64,000 nt of DNA from Koleobacter methoxysyntrophicus (GCF_017301615.1 NZ_CP059066.1:2678888-2742887); one strand, 5' to 3'; positions 27,163 through 37,883 are shown, counted from the first letter of the stretch. The notes: a model not told the origin generated them from the sequence alone. Numbers and translations are program-made.

Positions 27163-28599
27163 CTAATTATTATCTCCAGTAATGCTGTCTACTATGCTCA
27201 TCAGGGCATCGGCTATTATTTCCACCTCACCGTGCTGGATCGACCTTACATCTAAGATAAGGAGGTCCTTTTCGATTCTCGTAATTATCGGTATTTCATT
27301 CAACCTTAGTCTTTTTTCTAAATCACAAACCGATAATCCCGGAATAGATACAGATACACCTTTTGAAGGCAATTTATCAACGGGGAATGCCCCACCACCT
27401 ACTATAGAATAGGTTTCTATTATATCTGTTTTTACCCTTTTGCCTAATCTTTCCTTTATAGCCTTGTATAACTCGTTGGCCCTTTCTGAAATTTTTTCCG
27501 GCGACAGGGTAAGCATCTTAAGGGTAGGGATTTCCTTCAAAGCTTTTGACTCATCTACATATAATTTTAACACGTATTCTAAGGCCCCTAAGGTCATTTT
27601 GTCTACCCTTAATGCCCTTGTAAGGGGGTGTTTTTTAATCCGGTCAATATACTTCCTTTTCCCCACAATAATTCCACCCTGAGGTCCGCCCAAAAGCTTA
27701 TCCCCGCTAAAGGTAACCACATCAATGCCGGCCTTTATACTCTGCTGTACCGTGGGTTCGGGGGATAAACCATATTTTGAAAGATCAATCAATGTACCGC
27801 TGCCCAGGTCTTCTATTACCGGAATATCATATTTTTGCCCAAGGAATACAAGTTCTTCACTTTTTACAGCAGATGTAAAACCACAAATAGCATAATTACT
27901 CGTATGGACCTTTAACAGGGCCCCGGTATTTTCATTTATCTTTTCTTCATAATCTCTGAGATATGTTTTATTTGTAGTACCGACTTCAATTAGTTTTGCC
28001 CCGCTCTGGGCCAATACCTCCGGGATGCGGAAGGACCCTCCTATCTCAACCAGCTGTCCTCTAGAAATAATAACTTCCTTTCCAGACGCAATGGCACTCA
28101 AAACAAGGAGGACCGCTCCCGCATTGTTATTAACAACCATTGCCCCTTCTGCCCCTGTAAGAGAACATAATATAGGCTCCACATGACTGTAGCGACTTCC
28201 CCGCTCCCCCTTATCGATATCATATTCCAGGGATGAATAGCCTGATATGATACTGTAAAGGTGCTCTCTTATCGACGCCGGCAGGATAGACCTTCCTAAG
28301 TTGGTATGAAGTACTGTTCCGGTAGCATTCACTACTCGCTTGAGGCTGGGTTTGAATTTCTTTTCAACCCATATAATTACATTCATAACGATGTTATCCA
28401 GAATTCTTTTATCGTCTAACTCCTCTTCCATTTTTCCTTCCCATTTTAAAATTTTTTGCCGTTCTCTTTCTATAACTTCCCTAATTGTATCTGCAATAAT
28501 CTCTTTAGGATAAAGACCCTCTAATTCTTTTATTTTCTTTGAATTTAAAACAATATCAACAGCAGGAAGTTTTCTTAAAACCCAATTTTTTTCCTGCAT
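27163..28599 (-). CDS. selA: L-seryl-tRNA(Sec) selenium transferase SelA
   Basis: A 478-residue PLP-dependent enzyme that converts Ser-tRNA(Sec) to Sec-tRNA(Sec) using selenophosphate. The PLP lysine region is TFSGDKLLGGPQGG, and the N-terminal tRNA-binding domain begins LRKLPAVD. The ATG at 28599 follows GGGAGG by 6 bases; a longer frame to 28647 overlaps selD and is rejected. selB starts 20 bases downstream. Confidence 0.95.
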   Translation of the reverse strand: MQEKNWVLRKLPAVDIVLNSKKIKELEGLYPKEIIADTIREVIERERQKILKWEGKMEEELDDKRILDNIVMNVIIWVEKKFKPSLKRVVNATGTVLHTNLGRSILPASIREHLYSIISGYSSLEYDIDKGERGSRYSHVEPILCSLTGAEGAMVVNNNAGAVLLVLSAIASGKEVIISRGQLVEIGGSFRIPEVLAQSGAKLIEVGTTNKTYLRDYEEKINENTGALLKVHTSNYAICGFTSAVKSEELVFLGQKYDIPVIEDLGSGTLIDLSKYGLSPEPTVQQSIKAGIDVVTFSGDKLLGGPQGGIIVGKRKYIDRIKKHPLTRALRVDKMTLGALEYVLKLYVDESKALKEIPTLKMLTLSPEKISERANELYKAIKERLGKRVKTDIIETYSIVGGGAFPVDKLPSKGVSVSIPGLSVCDLEKRLRLNEIPIITRIEKDLLILDVRSIQHGEVEIIADALMSIVDSITGDNN

Positions 28600-28636
28600 A
28601 ATATTCCTCCCATTCAGCACTATATAATCTATCTCA

Positions 28637-29677
28637 TTATTCTTCAATAACTATGGGGAATTCTCCTTTTTTCTCTACCCTGCCTATCACCCTGGCATCT
28701 TTTACTCCCCGGGAATGAAGCTTTTCTATCAGATTCTTTCCCTTTTCAGGAGAAAGGGAGATTAATAATCCCCCTGAAGTTTGAGGGTCGAATAATATAT
28801 CCCTCATAAATTCAGGGACACATTTATCAAATTTTACACATCCTTTAAGGTAATTCCTGTTTTTATATGCACCTCCCGGAATGATTCCCATCTTTGCCAG
28901 ATCCTCGGCAGGTTTTAGAAATGGAATTTTAGTAAAGTTAAAAATCATTGTTACATTACTGGCAACGGCCATCTCGTAACCGTGACCCAGCAAGCCAAAA
29001 CCCGTTATATCGGTACAGGAATTAACACCTGTTTCCAGCATTAATTCCCCGGGAATCTTATTAAGCGTCGACATAACCCTAACGGCTTCTTTTTCATCTT
29101 CAGGGTCTAGAAGGTCTCCCTTAATTGCCGTCAAAATTATACCTATTCCCAGAGGTTTTGTAAGGACCAGAATATCCCCAGGGCGGGCATTGGAATTCCT
29201 AATTATATCCTTCGGATGAATTACCCCCATAACGGATAGGCCGTATTTGGGTTCCTTATCTTCAATAGTATGCCCACCTCCTATTATCCCCCCCGCCTCT
29301 TTTACCTTATCAGCACCTCCTTCAAGGATTTCCTTGAGTATCTCCAAATCTAAATCTGCCGGAAAACATACAATATTCAAAGCCATAAGCACTCTTCCTC
29401 CCATGGCATAAACATCACTAAGAGCATTAGCAGCCGCTATCTGGCCATAGACAAATGGGTCATCAACCACAGGAGTAAAAAAATCAATGGTGTGGATTAT
29501 TGCTTTATCCTCACTAATTCTATAAACTGCCGCATCATCGGAGGTTTCTAGACCTACCAGCAAATCCTTATCTGTTCTAACAGGTAACTGTCGCAGAACC
29601 TGCGACAGGGCATCAGGCCCAATCTTTGCTCCTCACCCTGAGCTGCATGTCATCTGTGTTAATCTAGCTTCTTTCAT
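28637..29677 (-). CDS. selD: Selenide, water dikinase SelD, itself a selenoprotein (UGA-encoded Sec15)
   Basis: A 346-residue ATP-dependent synthase of selenophosphate. The true start is the ATG at 29677 (GGGGTGA upstream). Codon 15 is TGA at 29635-29633, in the context TCSSG-U-GAKIGPDAL, where SelD has its catalytic Cys or Sec. Without read-through the frame appears to start only at 29563 and loses the active site. A hairpin with a GCAGGTTCTGC apex follows the UGA. After the stop, TSDDAAVYRI, GGGHT and PLGIG blocks are typical of SelD. It heads the selD-selA-selB operon. Confidence 0.95.
29588..29608 (-). promoter_or_regulatory. Bacterial SECIS-like hairpin in selD
   Basis: On the minus strand CTGTCGCAG and CTGCGACAG form a 9-bp stem around a GTT loop, starting about 24 bases after the UGA. 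The apex GCAGGTTCTGC closely resembles the GCAGGUCUGC apex of the E. coli fdhF SECIS, which SelB binds. Confidence 0.75.
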
Positions 29678-29741
29678 GCAATTCACCCCTATCTATCTGG
29701 TGTACAGTCCTGATAAAAGGATTTGGATGTAGCTAAAACAT

Positions 29742-30359
29742 CTACTTCACCCTAATCATATCTTTAATATCCTCATATTTGCTAGCTCCTATTCCAGAAA
29801 CCTTCATAATATCCTGAGATGATTGAAATGGGCCATTTCGGGTCCTGTAGTCAATTATCCTTTGGGCAAGGACAGGTCCAATTCCCGGTAGACTCTCCAG
29901 TTCTCTTTGGTCTGCAGTATTAATATTAATCCTATTGTCCGTTTCAACAGTCTCTGCAATATATTGTTCTGTAATAGTTTCATTTTTCCTCGGTACATAT
30001 ATCTTTTCTTCATCAACTAGTTTTTTAGCTAAGTTAATAGCATCAGGGTCAGAATCTTCCACCATCCCTCCTGCCATATTTACAGCATCTATAACCCTTG
30101 ATCCTTCTTTTAGTTCATATACTCCCGGCTGTTTAACAGCTCCACTTACATGTACAATCACAAAAACAGGCTCCTTTTCCCTTTCCTGCTCCCCGTCACC
30201 GGCAAATACTTCTTTAATAGGGGTAGTGTCCTTTTTATAGGCATCAATATCCAGACGAGGATGGTTATTTTTAGAATATATTAAATAAGATAGGCCTATT
30301 AGCATTATTATAATTAAAGCTATAATCAACAACTGCTCCCTTTTCGTAAAATCAATCAT
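29742..30359 (-). CDS. comEA: ComEA-like helix-hairpin-helix DNA-binding competence protein
   Basis: A 205-residue protein with one N-terminal membrane helix, an SLBB domain (VHVSGAVKQPGVYELKEGSRVIDA), and a C-terminal double helix-hairpin-helix (INTADQRELESLPGIGPVLAQRI... VSGIGASKYEDIKDMI). It binds incoming double-stranded DNA outside the membrane and hands it to ComEC. The ATG at 30359 has GGGTGAT upstream; a longer frame to 30422 overlaps the neighbouring gene and is rejected. Confidence 0.92.
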   Translation of the reverse strand: MIDFTKREQLLIIALIIIMLIGLSYLIYSKNNHPRLDIDAYKKDTTPIKEVFAGDGEQEREKEPVFVIVHVSGAVKQPGVYELKEGSRVIDAVNMAGGMVEDSDPDAINLAKKLVDEEKIYVPRKNETITEQYIAETVETDNRININTADQRELESLPGIGPVLAQRIIDYRTRNGPFQSSQDIMKVSGIGASKYEDIKDMIRVK

Positions 30360-30385
30360 CTTATCACCCGAATCTAAAATTTGAT

Positions 30386-30781
30386 TTATTTGCTGTATTT
30401 CCCCAACTCGACCATTACACACTTATTATATATGACTTTCATATTTCCTTCTTGGGCTAATCTTACAGCTTTAGGGCTTCCGGCCCCCGGCTGTATCCAC
30501 AGATTTTCAATACCCAACCCCTTGCACTTCTCTACTTCCTTTTCAGTCATTGCAGGGGGTATTACGAAATTTACCACCTGGGGCTTTTCAGGAAGGCTGT
30601 TGAGGTCGGGATAACATTTATCACCATCGATTTCTTCTGCTCTCGAATTAACAGGATATACCGTATATCCATTTTCTTTTAATGTCTTATAGATTTTATA
30701 TCCAAATTTATCGGGATTTGTAGATGCCCCTAAAACAGCCCAGACCTTTTTATCCAGCATTTCTTTGATTAAATCGCCCAT
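30386..30781 (-). CDS. CoA-binding (Rossmann-fold) protein, YccU-like
   Basis: A 131-residue protein with the CoA_binding fold: VWAVLGASTNPDKFGYKIYKTL nucleotide loop, VYPVNSRAEEIDG and IQPGAGSPKAV. It resembles the stand-alone CoA-binding domain of succinyl-CoA synthetases (YccU family). Function in the cell is unknown. GAGGAGTG lies upstream of the ATG. It sits between leuS and comEA. Confidence 0.85.
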   Translation of the reverse strand: MGDLIKEMLDKKVWAVLGASTNPDKFGYKIYKTLKENGYTVYPVNSRAEEIDGDKCYPDLNSLPEKPQVVNFVIPPAMTEKEVEKCKGLGIENLWIQPGAGSPKAVRLAQEGNMKVIYNKCVMVELGKYSK

Positions 30782-30861
30782 TTTAAATCACTCCTCATTG
30801 AGTTTATTTTTAGTGGCTATTAAGTATTTCTATAAATATTAAATGATTCCTTTTTCAACGA

Positions 30862-30891
30862 AAAATAAACCACAGGGATTACCCCTATGGT
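30862..30891 (-). terminator. Terminator of leuS
   Basis: ACCATAGGGG and CCCTGTGGT form a hairpin on the minus strand, followed by TTATTTTT. Confidence 0.75.
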
Positions 30892-30895
30892 CTGT

Positions 30896-33370
30896 TTATT
30901 TCACAACTATATTAACTAATTTCTTGGGAACCACGATGGTCTTAATAATCTCTCGGTTCTTAACATAATTCTTGACCTTATCCCGTGCAAAGGCCTTTTC
31001 CTTAATTTCCTCTTCCCCAGCTCCAGAATTTATATTAATCTTATCCCTGACTTTACCATTTATCTGAATTACAATAGTTATTTCATCCCGTTTCAAGGCA
31101 TCTTCATTCCATTCAGGCCAATCCATTAAATGGACACTACCTTTTTTTCCAATTTTCTCCCATAATTCTTCGGCTATATGGGGGACAAAAGGAGATAAAA
31201 GGATAATAAGATTCTCTATAGCTTCACCTATAATCCATTTGTTGCTGTCAGAAATATCATCCTTATTATCATTAATACCATTTACGAGTTCCATTATGGC
31301 ACTAACTGCTGTATTAAAGTTGAACCTTTCTTCGATATCTTCTGTTACCTTTTTTATAACATAATTAGTAAGGTACAGCAATTCTTTTTCTGCATCAGGT
31401 AGATTAGGATAATCTACTTTATCCGGCTTATGGAATTTCCATGGAATAAATTCATTAACCAATCTCCAAACCCTGTTTAAAAACCTGAATGAACCTTCTA
31501 CACCCTGATCTGACCAATCTAAATCCCTTTCAGGCGGTGAAGCAAAGAGGATAAATAAACGTGCAGTATCGGCACCATATTTACCGACTATTTCTTCAGG
31601 GCTGACTACATTTCCCTTTGATTTTGACATTTTTGCCCCTTCTTTTATTACCATTCCCTGCGTAAGAAGGTTGGTAAATGGTTCCTCAGTATTAACATAC
31701 CCCATATCATAAAGGACCTTTGTAAAGAACCTGGCATACATAAGATGAAGAATAGCGTGTTCTACACCACCTATATATTGATCTACAGGCATCCAGTAAT
31801 CTACATCTTCCTTTTTAAAAGGTAATTCACTAGAGTGAGGAGAGGTAAATCTAAGGAAGTACCATGATGAACAAACAAAGGTATCCATTGTATCTGTTTC
31901 CCTCTTAGCTGGTCCTCCGCACACCGGACAATTGGTATTTAAGAATTCTTCACAATCTATCAACGGTGATACTCCCCTAGGGTTGAATTCTACATTATCC
32001 GGTAAAATTACCGGAAGGTCTTTTTCCGGAACGGGAACAGTACCGCATTTATCACAATATATAATAGGTATAGGAGCGCCCCAGTATCTCTGCCTTGAGA
32101 TAAGCCAGTCTCTCAGACGGTAGTTAACCTTTCTTTTTCCTATTCCTTTTTCTTCCATATAATCAGCTATTTTAACCAGACCTTCGTAATTCTTTAACCC
32201 GTTAAACGGGCCTGAGTTTACCATAATCCCGTCTCCTGCATATGCCTGCGTCATATTATCCTCTTTCAGAGGTTCTTCTTCGGGTTGAATTACAACCCTT
32301 ATGGGGATCCCGTATTTCCTAGCAAATTCAAAATCTCTCTGATCATGAGCTGGAACACCCATTACAGCTCCTGTTCCGTATTCCATAAGGACATAATTTG
32401 TTATCCAGATGGGAATCCGCTCTCCATTTATTGGGTTTATAGCGTACTGACCCGTAAATATACCTCTCTTCTCTGTTTCCTCTGAAGTCCTCATTTTTTC
32501 ATTGTATTTCTGTATCTCTTTAATAAAGGCCTTTACCTGGTTTTCATATGGGGTTCCCTGAACTAATTTAATAACAAGGGGGTGCTCAGGGGCAAAAACT
32601 ATATAAGTAACACCGAATACAGTATCCTGGCGGGTGGTAAATACAGGTATCTCATCTCCCGTCCTTTCAGCCTTAAAGATTATTTCTACACCCTCGCTCT
32701 TACCAATCCAGTTGTGCTGCATTGTTTTAACCTTCTCAGGCCAACCCGGGAGCTTTTCCAGGTCCTGAAGGAGCCTATCTGCATAATCGGTAATCTTGAA
32801 AAACCACTGACTAAGCTCTCGCTTTTCTACTGAGGTTCCACATCTTTCACATTCACCATCTATTACCTGTTCATTTGCCAGTACAGTTGCACATGATGGA
32901 CACCAGTTAACAGGAGCTTTTTTCTTATAAGCCAGACCTTTCTCATAGAATTTCAAAAAGAACCATTGAGTCCATTTATAATAATCAGGGTGGCATGAAG
33001 CAACTTCCCTGTTCCAATCATAGCTTATGCCCAATTCTTTCAACTGCTTTTTCATATTTGTAATATTTTCCCATGTCCATTTAGAGGGATGTATCCCGTG
33101 TTTAATTGCGGCATTTTCTGCCGGTAGACCGAAGGCATCCCATCCCATAGGGTGCAATACGTTATAACCTCTCATCCTTTTAAATCTCGCTACTACATCC
33201 CCTATGGAATAATTCCTTACATGCCCCATGTGGAGTTTCCCTGAAGGATAAGGAAACATTTCAAGGCAATAATACTTGGTTTTGCTCTCATCCCTGGTTA
33301 TTTTATATATCTGATCTTCTTCCCATTTCTTCTGCCATTTTTTTTCGATTTTGTTAAAGTCATATTTCAT
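30896..33370 (-). CDS. leuS: Leucyl-tRNA synthetase
   Basis: An 824-residue class I synthetase. The HIGH-type motif is in [17 protein letters not shown] (about 38-54), the CP1 editing domain is in the middle, and the KMSKS motif is AKMSKSKGN (about 578). It charges tRNA-Leu in the cytoplasm. AAAGGAGG lies upstream of the ATG. Expression is probably controlled by the T-box leader just upstream, which unusually contains a tRNA-Ala gene. Confidence 0.97.
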   Translation of the reverse strand: MKYDFNKIEKKWQKKWEEDQIYKITRDESKTKYYCLEMFPYPSGKLHMGHVRNYSIGDVVARFKRMRGYNVLHPMGWDAFGLPAENAAIKHGIHPSKWTWENITNMKKQLKELGISYDWNREVASCHPDYYKWTQWFFLKFYEKGLAYKKKAPVNWCPSCATVLANEQVIDGECERCGTSVEKRELSQWFFKITDYADRLLQDLEKLPGWPEKVKTMQHNWIGKSEGVEIIFKAERTGDEIPVFTTRQDTVFGVTYIVFAPEHPLVIKLVQGTPYENQVKAFIKEIQKYNEKMRTSEETEKRGIFTGQYAINPINGERIPIWITNYVLMEYGTGAVMGVPAHDQRDFEFARKYGIPIRVVIQPEEEPLKEDNMTQAYAGDGIMVNSGPFNGLKNYEGLVKIADYMEEKGIGKRKVNYRLRDWLISRQRYWGAPIPIIYCDKCGTVPVPEKDLPVILPDNVEFNPRGVSPLIDCEEFLNTNCPVCGGPAKRETDTMDTFVCSSWYFLRFTSPHSSELPFKKEDVDYWMPVDQYIGGVEHAILHLMYARFFTKVLYDMGYVNTEEPFTNLLTQGMVIKEGAKMSKSKGNVVSPEEIVGKYGADTARLFILFASPPERDLDWSDQGVEGSFRFLNRVWRLVNEFIPWKFHKPDKVDYPNLPDAEKELLYLTNYVIKKVTEDIEERFNFNTAVSAIMELVNGINDNKDDISDSNKWIIGEAIENLIILLSPFVPHIAEELWEKIGKKGSVHLMDWPEWNEDALKRDEITIVIQINGKVRDKININSGAGEEEIKEKAFARDKVKNYVKNREIIKTIVVPKKLVNIVVK

Positions 33371-33401
33371 AAACCCTTTCCTCCTTTACTGCATAATAAC
33401 A

Positions 33402-33730
<329 letters not shown>

Positions 33731-33731
33731 A

Positions 33732-33760
33732 ATTATAAGATACTTTTTTTTATATGTCAA
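33732..33760 (-). promoter_or_regulatory. Consensus sigma-A promoter of the T-box/tRNA-Ala/leuS transcript
   Basis: TTGACA (33760-33755), 17-base spacer, TATAAT (33737-33732): both boxes match consensus. It overlaps the 3-prime end of rsfS. Confidence 0.9.
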
Positions 33761-34109
33761 GTATATCAAGTTCAACTTTTTCAGCATCCCTCCACAGGCG
33801 CTCAAGGTCATAAAAAGCCCTATCTCTTTCGTGAAATATATGGACAACAACATCGCCGTAATCAAGGAGAACCCACCGGGCATCACTATAGCCCTCTTTG
33901 TGATGAAGGTTTATTCCTGCTTCGAACATTTTTTTATCAACTTCGTCAGCCAGGGCTTTAACCTGTACAAATGATGCACCACTGGCAATAACAAAGAAAT
34001 CGGCAATAGTTGAAACCTTGTAAATACCCAATAAAACAATATCTTTCGCTTTTTTGTGTTCCAGGGCTTTTACTGCAATTTCAGCGATCTCTTTTGTGTC
34101 TTTTACCAT
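33750..34109 (-). CDS. rsfS: Ribosome silencing factor RsfS
   Basis: A 119-residue protein of the RsfS/Iojap family: DIVLLGIYKVSTIADFFVIASGAS and HKEGYSDARWVLLDYGDVVVHIF. It binds L14 on the 50S subunit and prevents subunit joining under starvation. AGGAGGGAC lies upstream of the ATG. nadD, yqeK and rsfS normally form one cluster; here nadD-yqeK lie about 3 kb upstream, separated by LCP, ytaF and antiporter genes. Confidence 0.93.
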   Translation of the reverse strand: MVKDTKEIAEIAVKALEHKKAKDIVLLGIYKVSTIADFFVIASGASFVQVKALADEVDKKMFEAGINLHHKEGYSDARWVLLDYGDVVVHIFHERDRAFYDLERLWRDAEKVELDILDI

Positions 34110-34200
34110 CCATGTCCCTCCTGGTTATCTGTGGTTTTCAACAGTAAGTATATTATTCTCTTCTTCAAAAAAATCATTTTTCCTCTTTATTTTTTCATGT

Positions 34201-35172
34201 TCAATCAAAAAAAATCACACCCAAGATAATTATATACGATATATAAATAACCAGCAAAAAAACTGCTACCCATCTCTCTATTTTCGAATCAATAATGCCT
34301 GACAAAAGCAAAACCATCATTAAAAAAAGAGAATAAGGCATATCGAAGATTTTAACCTGTGGCGCTATTTTAAGAGGATTTATAGTGGCAGCCATGCCAA
34401 TTACCATCAATAAGTTCAATATATTCGCTCCCAAAATGTTTCCTATTGAAATACCCTGATAGCCTTTCATAGTAGCTGTAAAAGAAGTGATTAGCTCTGG
34501 AAGTGATGTTCCTATTGCAATCATTGTCAGACTAATAACCCTTTCAGGAACTCCTAAAATCTGGGCAAGTATTACACCATTGTCTACAGACAGTTTTGCT
34601 CCGCTCATTACACACACAGCCCCTATAATGAATTTTATGACATTGATTATCCAGTTTCCTGTAGAAACCTCTATTTCTGGTAGTAAATCTTTTTTAAAAA
34701 TTGACTCAATTAGATTTAAAACAATATACAACAGTAATAAGGCTAATAGAGCTATTCCTTCTGCCCTATCAACGGTATTATCTTTTAACAGATATAGCAT
34801 CAAGAAACCTATTCCTAACATAGTTGACCCTTTATAAATAAAAAAACTTCTTTCGATATAATACGGTTTAATAAGACAACAGACCCCTAATATCAAACCA
34901 ATATTGCAAATAGTCGAACCTATAGCATTCCCTATAGCTATTCCAGGATGCCCATCCCAGGAAGCAAATGAAGAAACCACCAGCTCAGGAAGGGTTGTAG
35001 CAAAACTGACAACAGTAGCTCCCATGATAACCTTTGGAATCCTGGCCATATCAGCCATCCATACGGCGGACTCCACAAACCAGTCTGCCCCTTTAATTAT
35101 CAATATCAATCCCAAAACAAAAAAAAATACCACCGGTCCAAAATAAACCAATCCGTGTTCCCCCTTTTGCAC
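34201..35172 (-). CDS. Calcium/sodium (CaCA) antiporter, YrbG-like
   Basis: A 323-residue membrane protein with about ten helices and two inverted alpha-repeats, each with an acidic transport motif: VVSFATTLPELVVS... GNAIGSTICNIGL and IAIGTSLPELITS... GNILGANILNLLM. It exchanges cations (typically Ca2+ for Na+ or H+) across the membrane. The start is GTG with AAGGAG 4 bases upstream, or the TTG eight codons in, which has AAGGGGG at better spacing. Confidence 0.9.
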   Translation of the reverse strand: MQKGEHGLVYFGPVVFFFVLGLILIIKGADWFVESAVWMADMARIPKVIMGATVVSFATTLPELVVSSFASWDGHPGIAIGNAIGSTICNIGLILGVCCLIKPYYIERSFFIYKGSTMLGIGFLMLYLLKDNTVDRAEGIALLALLLLYIVLNLIESIFKKDLLPEIEVSTGNWIINVIKFIIGAVCVMSGAKLSVDNGVILAQILGVPERVISLTMIAIGTSLPELITSFTATMKGYQGISIGNILGANILNLLMVIGMAATINPLKIAPQVKIFDMPYSLFLMMVLLLSGIIDSKIERWVAVFLLVIYISYIIILGVIFFD

Positions 35173-35243
35173 CCGTCTCCTTAAATTGTATTTGGACCGG
35201 TTTAAAATAATTACACTATTTTAATGAACATTTTTTAGTGTTT

Positions 35244-35870
35244 TTAAAGTATTCTTAATATACCTATTAAAACAAGGATGATTCCCGGAAGAAATTTTGT
35301 GCTATTCTTAATCGAATCATAATTAAATACAAACCTCCCTATCTTAATTCCGGTAATAATGGCAAGGGGTGTAAACACACTTGTGAGCAATACAGTTAAC
35401 CAGAGATTATATCCCGTAACCCCTGCTCCTAAACCTGCTCCGAGGGAATCAAGGGCTAGTGCTGTTCCAAGCAACCAGGCCTCTTTAAGGTTTATATCCC
35501 CTGAAATATCCATATCAGCTTTGACAGGCTCCTTCAGTATTTTTATTATCAAACCCAGTGATTTTATTTTTATATGCAGGAGGGGCTTAATACCATTCTT
35601 GTGGTCGGAAAAATGAACTTTATAAACGGAGCTAAGACCTACTGATATTAAGATTAATGCCCCTAAAGCCACGGCCAGTCTCGATGAAAGGTATGTTGAC
35701 AGGATTATACCCGCTTTCATGGCAATCAAAAGAAAACTGATGGTAATAATAGAAATAACCGTAAGGGATAACGGCGGTATATTAATCTCTCTCATCCCAT
35801 AGCTGACACCTGTCATAAAAGCGTCTACACTTATAGCTAGAGCCAGCAAAAATACTGTAAATATTTCCAT
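35244..35870 (-). CDS. ytaF: YtaF-like sporulation membrane protein (MntP fold)
   Basis: A 208-residue protein with about six helices in two repeats, beginning FLLALAISVDAFMTGVSYG and later LALDSLGAGLGAGVTG; the paired Asp in DAF and DSL resemble MntP-family metal exporters. This matches the YtaF sporulation membrane proteins. Transport function unproven. No signal peptide. It lies upstream of the antiporter gene on the same strand. Confidence 0.85.
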   Translation of the reverse strand: MEIFTVFLLALAISVDAFMTGVSYGMREINIPPLSLTVISIITISFLLIAMKAGIILSTYLSSRLAVALGALILISVGLSSVYKVHFSDHKNGIKPLLHIKIKSLGLIIKILKEPVKADMDISGDINLKEAWLLGTALALDSLGAGLGAGVTGYNLWLTVLLTSVFTPLAIITGIKIGRFVFNYDSIKNSTKFLPGIILVLIGILRIL

Positions 35871-35973
35871 TGAATATCCCCTTTCTGTATCCCAGCTACC
35901 AATTCAAATTAATTGTAATATTATACATCTTAATCACGAAATATATTTATGTTTTCGCTTGTAACCAATAAAA

Positions 35974-36032
35974 AATGTCAGAGCGCAACGCTTCTCCCTC
36001 TTAATATGCTTCTTCAAGGAAATCCTGACATG
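35974..36032 (-). terminator. Structured element downstream of the LCP gene
   Basis: ATGTCAG and CTGACAT close a 57-base element containing an inner GAG...GCTC stem, and the minus-strand side ends in six T. It may be a second terminator or the leader of ytaF; I cannot decide between these. Confidence 0.4.
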
Positions 36033-36073
36033 GGCTTACTATTATTATTTTATGAGTATTATTATAATTGGTG

Positions 36074-36103
36074 AAAAAAAAAGAACCCCATTCAAAGGGT
36101 TTT
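36074..36103 (-). terminator. Terminator of the LCP gene
   Basis: On the minus strand AACCC-TTTGAAT-GGGGTT followed by C and nine T, just after the stop codon. Confidence 0.8.
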
Positions 36104-36105
36104 AT

Positions 36106-37290
36106 CTATTTCCTACCCAATATAATGAGGATATCAGCATCTGCATCCATAAAATCTTTTTGCACTAACTCTGACCCGCCTACTAAAAGAGCGATCTTTT
36201 TTGCTTGTTCTATATTGCCATCTCTGTATATGATCACAGTATTTTCGTAATCAAATTTGTCGGCATTTCCTGTGCCTACCACATTAAAGCCTTCCTTTTT
36301 TAAATCTTGAGCAACCCTGTTTGCTAAACCTGCCTCACCGGTCCCATTTAAAACCTGAATCCTGATATCGGAATTTAATGAATCTATATCTCTCAAAAGG
36401 TCATCTACCATCTCTTTCATCCCTGATTTATCTATAATCCAGTAGCTTATACCGTTGATATATTCGTCTACTCCCGGTAATGTATCCATTTTAATATTAT
36501 TATAGTCGATATGTCTTGCCATGTCAGCGTACTTCACTATTTCACCGGGCTCCATATTGGTTTCCACGTAATTTGGTAAAATTGCAGCAATGCGCGGTAA
36601 TTTCAAGACCGTTCCCGGCTGCAGTACCTTTTTCGCCAAAGCAGACATAAACTTCTGCTGAGCTGCAATCCTTCCGATATCACCATTTGGGTAATGGCGG
36701 TATCTAACAAACTCCAGGGCTTTTTCTCCATTAAGAAGCTGAAGCCCTTTGTTTAAATGAATATGCAAATCCTGTGCATAGTCATCATAATGCATTGATC
36801 GCTCAACATATATTTCGACACCACCCAGAGCGTCAACAATCTGTTTAAATCCTTCATAATCTACTTTTACATAGTAATGGATAGGTATATCCAATAAATC
36901 CTTAACAGTCTTTATTGCTAATTCAGGCCCTCCGTACGCGTGAGCTGCATTTATTTTGTCAATGCCACGACCCTGAATATTCACCCTACTGTCTCTAGGT
37001 ATAGAAAGTACATTTACCTTTTTATCATTAGTATCTATGCTGACTACAAACATTGTATCGGATCTTTTATGGTTTCTGCTTTCCTGAACCCCGATAACCC
37101 CTGCATCTAACCCTAAAACCAGCACGTTTATTCGTTCATGAGGTGATTTTATCGGATCCGTTTCTTTTTCAATTTCCTTCTCTTTTTCGGGGTCAGGTTT
37201 AAAACTTGTAAGATATGCGTAAAACCCTGAACCTATAGCTAACAGGAAGCAGAATAAAACAAATAATATAATAAAAATAGGTTTTTTCAA
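36106..37290 (-). CDS. LytR-CpsA-Psr (LCP) family cell-wall ligase with LytR_C domain
   Basis: A 394-residue membrane-anchored protein. One N-terminal helix (FIILFVLFCFLLAIGSGFYAY) is followed by the LCP catalytic domain with VLVLGLDA, RSDTMFVVSID, LSIPRDSRV and KINAAHAYGG, and a C-terminal LytR_C domain (IRVQVLNGTGEAGLAN-like). The family attaches anionic polymers to peptidoglycan. The start is TTG and overlaps the yqeK stop as TTGA, so translation is coupled; GGAGGAGAAG precedes it. Confidence 0.9.
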   Translation of the reverse strand: MKKPIFIILFVLFCFLLAIGSGFYAYLTSFKPDPEKEKEIEKETDPIKSPHERINVLVLGLDAGVIGVQESRNHKRSDTMFVVSIDTNDKKVNVLSIPRDSRVNIQGRGIDKINAAHAYGGPELAIKTVKDLLDIPIHYYVKVDYEGFKQIVDALGGVEIYVERSMHYDDYAQDLHIHLNKGLQLLNGEKALEFVRYRHYPNGDIGRIAAQQKFMSALAKKVLQPGTVLKLPRIAAILPNYVETNMEPGEIVKYADMARHIDYNNIKMDTLPGVDEYINGISYWIIDKSGMKEMVDDLLRDIDSLNSDIRIQVLNGTGEAGLANRVAQDLKKEGFNVVGTGNADKFDYENTVIIYRDGNIEQAKKIALLVGGSELVQKDFMDADADILIILGRK

Positions 37291-37883
37291 CTGCTTCTCC
37301 TCCCCCTCCCGGTCTTTTGCTGTTTAAATAATATATCGTTTCTTGCTATGACTGAAAGCGGATGAATAAGCTGATTGTTCGAAATAACATAATTTATAGT
37401 GTTGTTCAATGCCAATAAGAGGGCTTTGTCCAAATCAGCAAAAGCCTGCTTTCGCAAAACATCAACACCCGGAAATGCTCTATTCGGCTCAATATAATCA
37501 GCTATATATATTATTTTATCAAGTAGGGTCATTGAACTATTCCCTGTAGTATGGAAATAAATAGCCCTTAAAATATCCTTATCACATATTTTGAAATCAT
37601 GCAGGGCAATTCCTGCTCCGACAGGCCCATGTAATAGCTGTAATTGTCGTCTTTCTACATCTCCTATAAGTATACCAAACTCCCCGGCTTTTTTCAATAA
37701 TACCTCCTCAGGGAGGTCCCTTGCACAATCATGTAAAAGGGCAGCAAGCACTGTTTTGTTTATGTTGTACCTATATCTCAACGCTAATTTAATAGATACT
37801 TCCTTTACACCCAGGGAGTGTATATATCGTTTACTGGTAAGAAAACCCCTTATTTTTTCCTGAATCTTTATCATCTCTTGCAT
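37287..37883 (-). CDS. yqeK: YqeK HD-domain hydrolase (symmetrical Ap4A phosphatase)
   Basis: A 198-residue HD-domain protein with HSLGVKE, LLHDCARDL (HD motif) and HGPVGAGIA metal ligands. By family knowledge it cleaves diadenosine tetraphosphate to ADP. The ATG at 37883 follows GGGAAG; a TTG eight codons earlier is less likely. It lies between nadD and the LCP gene in one operon. Confidence 0.9.
   Translation of the reverse strand: MQEMIKIQEKIRGFLTSKRYIHSLGVKEVSIKLALRYRYNINKTVLAALLHDCARDLPEEVLLKKAGEFGILIGDVERRQLQLLHGPVGAGIALHDFKICDKDILRAIYFHTTGNSSMTLLDKIIYIADYIEPNRAFPGVDVLRKQAFADLDKALLLALNNTINYVISNNQLIHPLSVIARNDILFKQQKTGRGRRSS

Noticed and set aside
25025-29741. A selC (tRNA-Sec) gene near the sel operon
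   Set aside because: I looked in the gaps around selB, selA and selD and found no long-acceptor tRNA with a TCA anticodon; it is probably elsewhere in the genome.
30360-30422. Longer comEA start overlapping the CoA-binding gene
   Set aside because: No ribosome site upstream; the ATG at 30359 has one, and the membrane helix follows at the usual distance.
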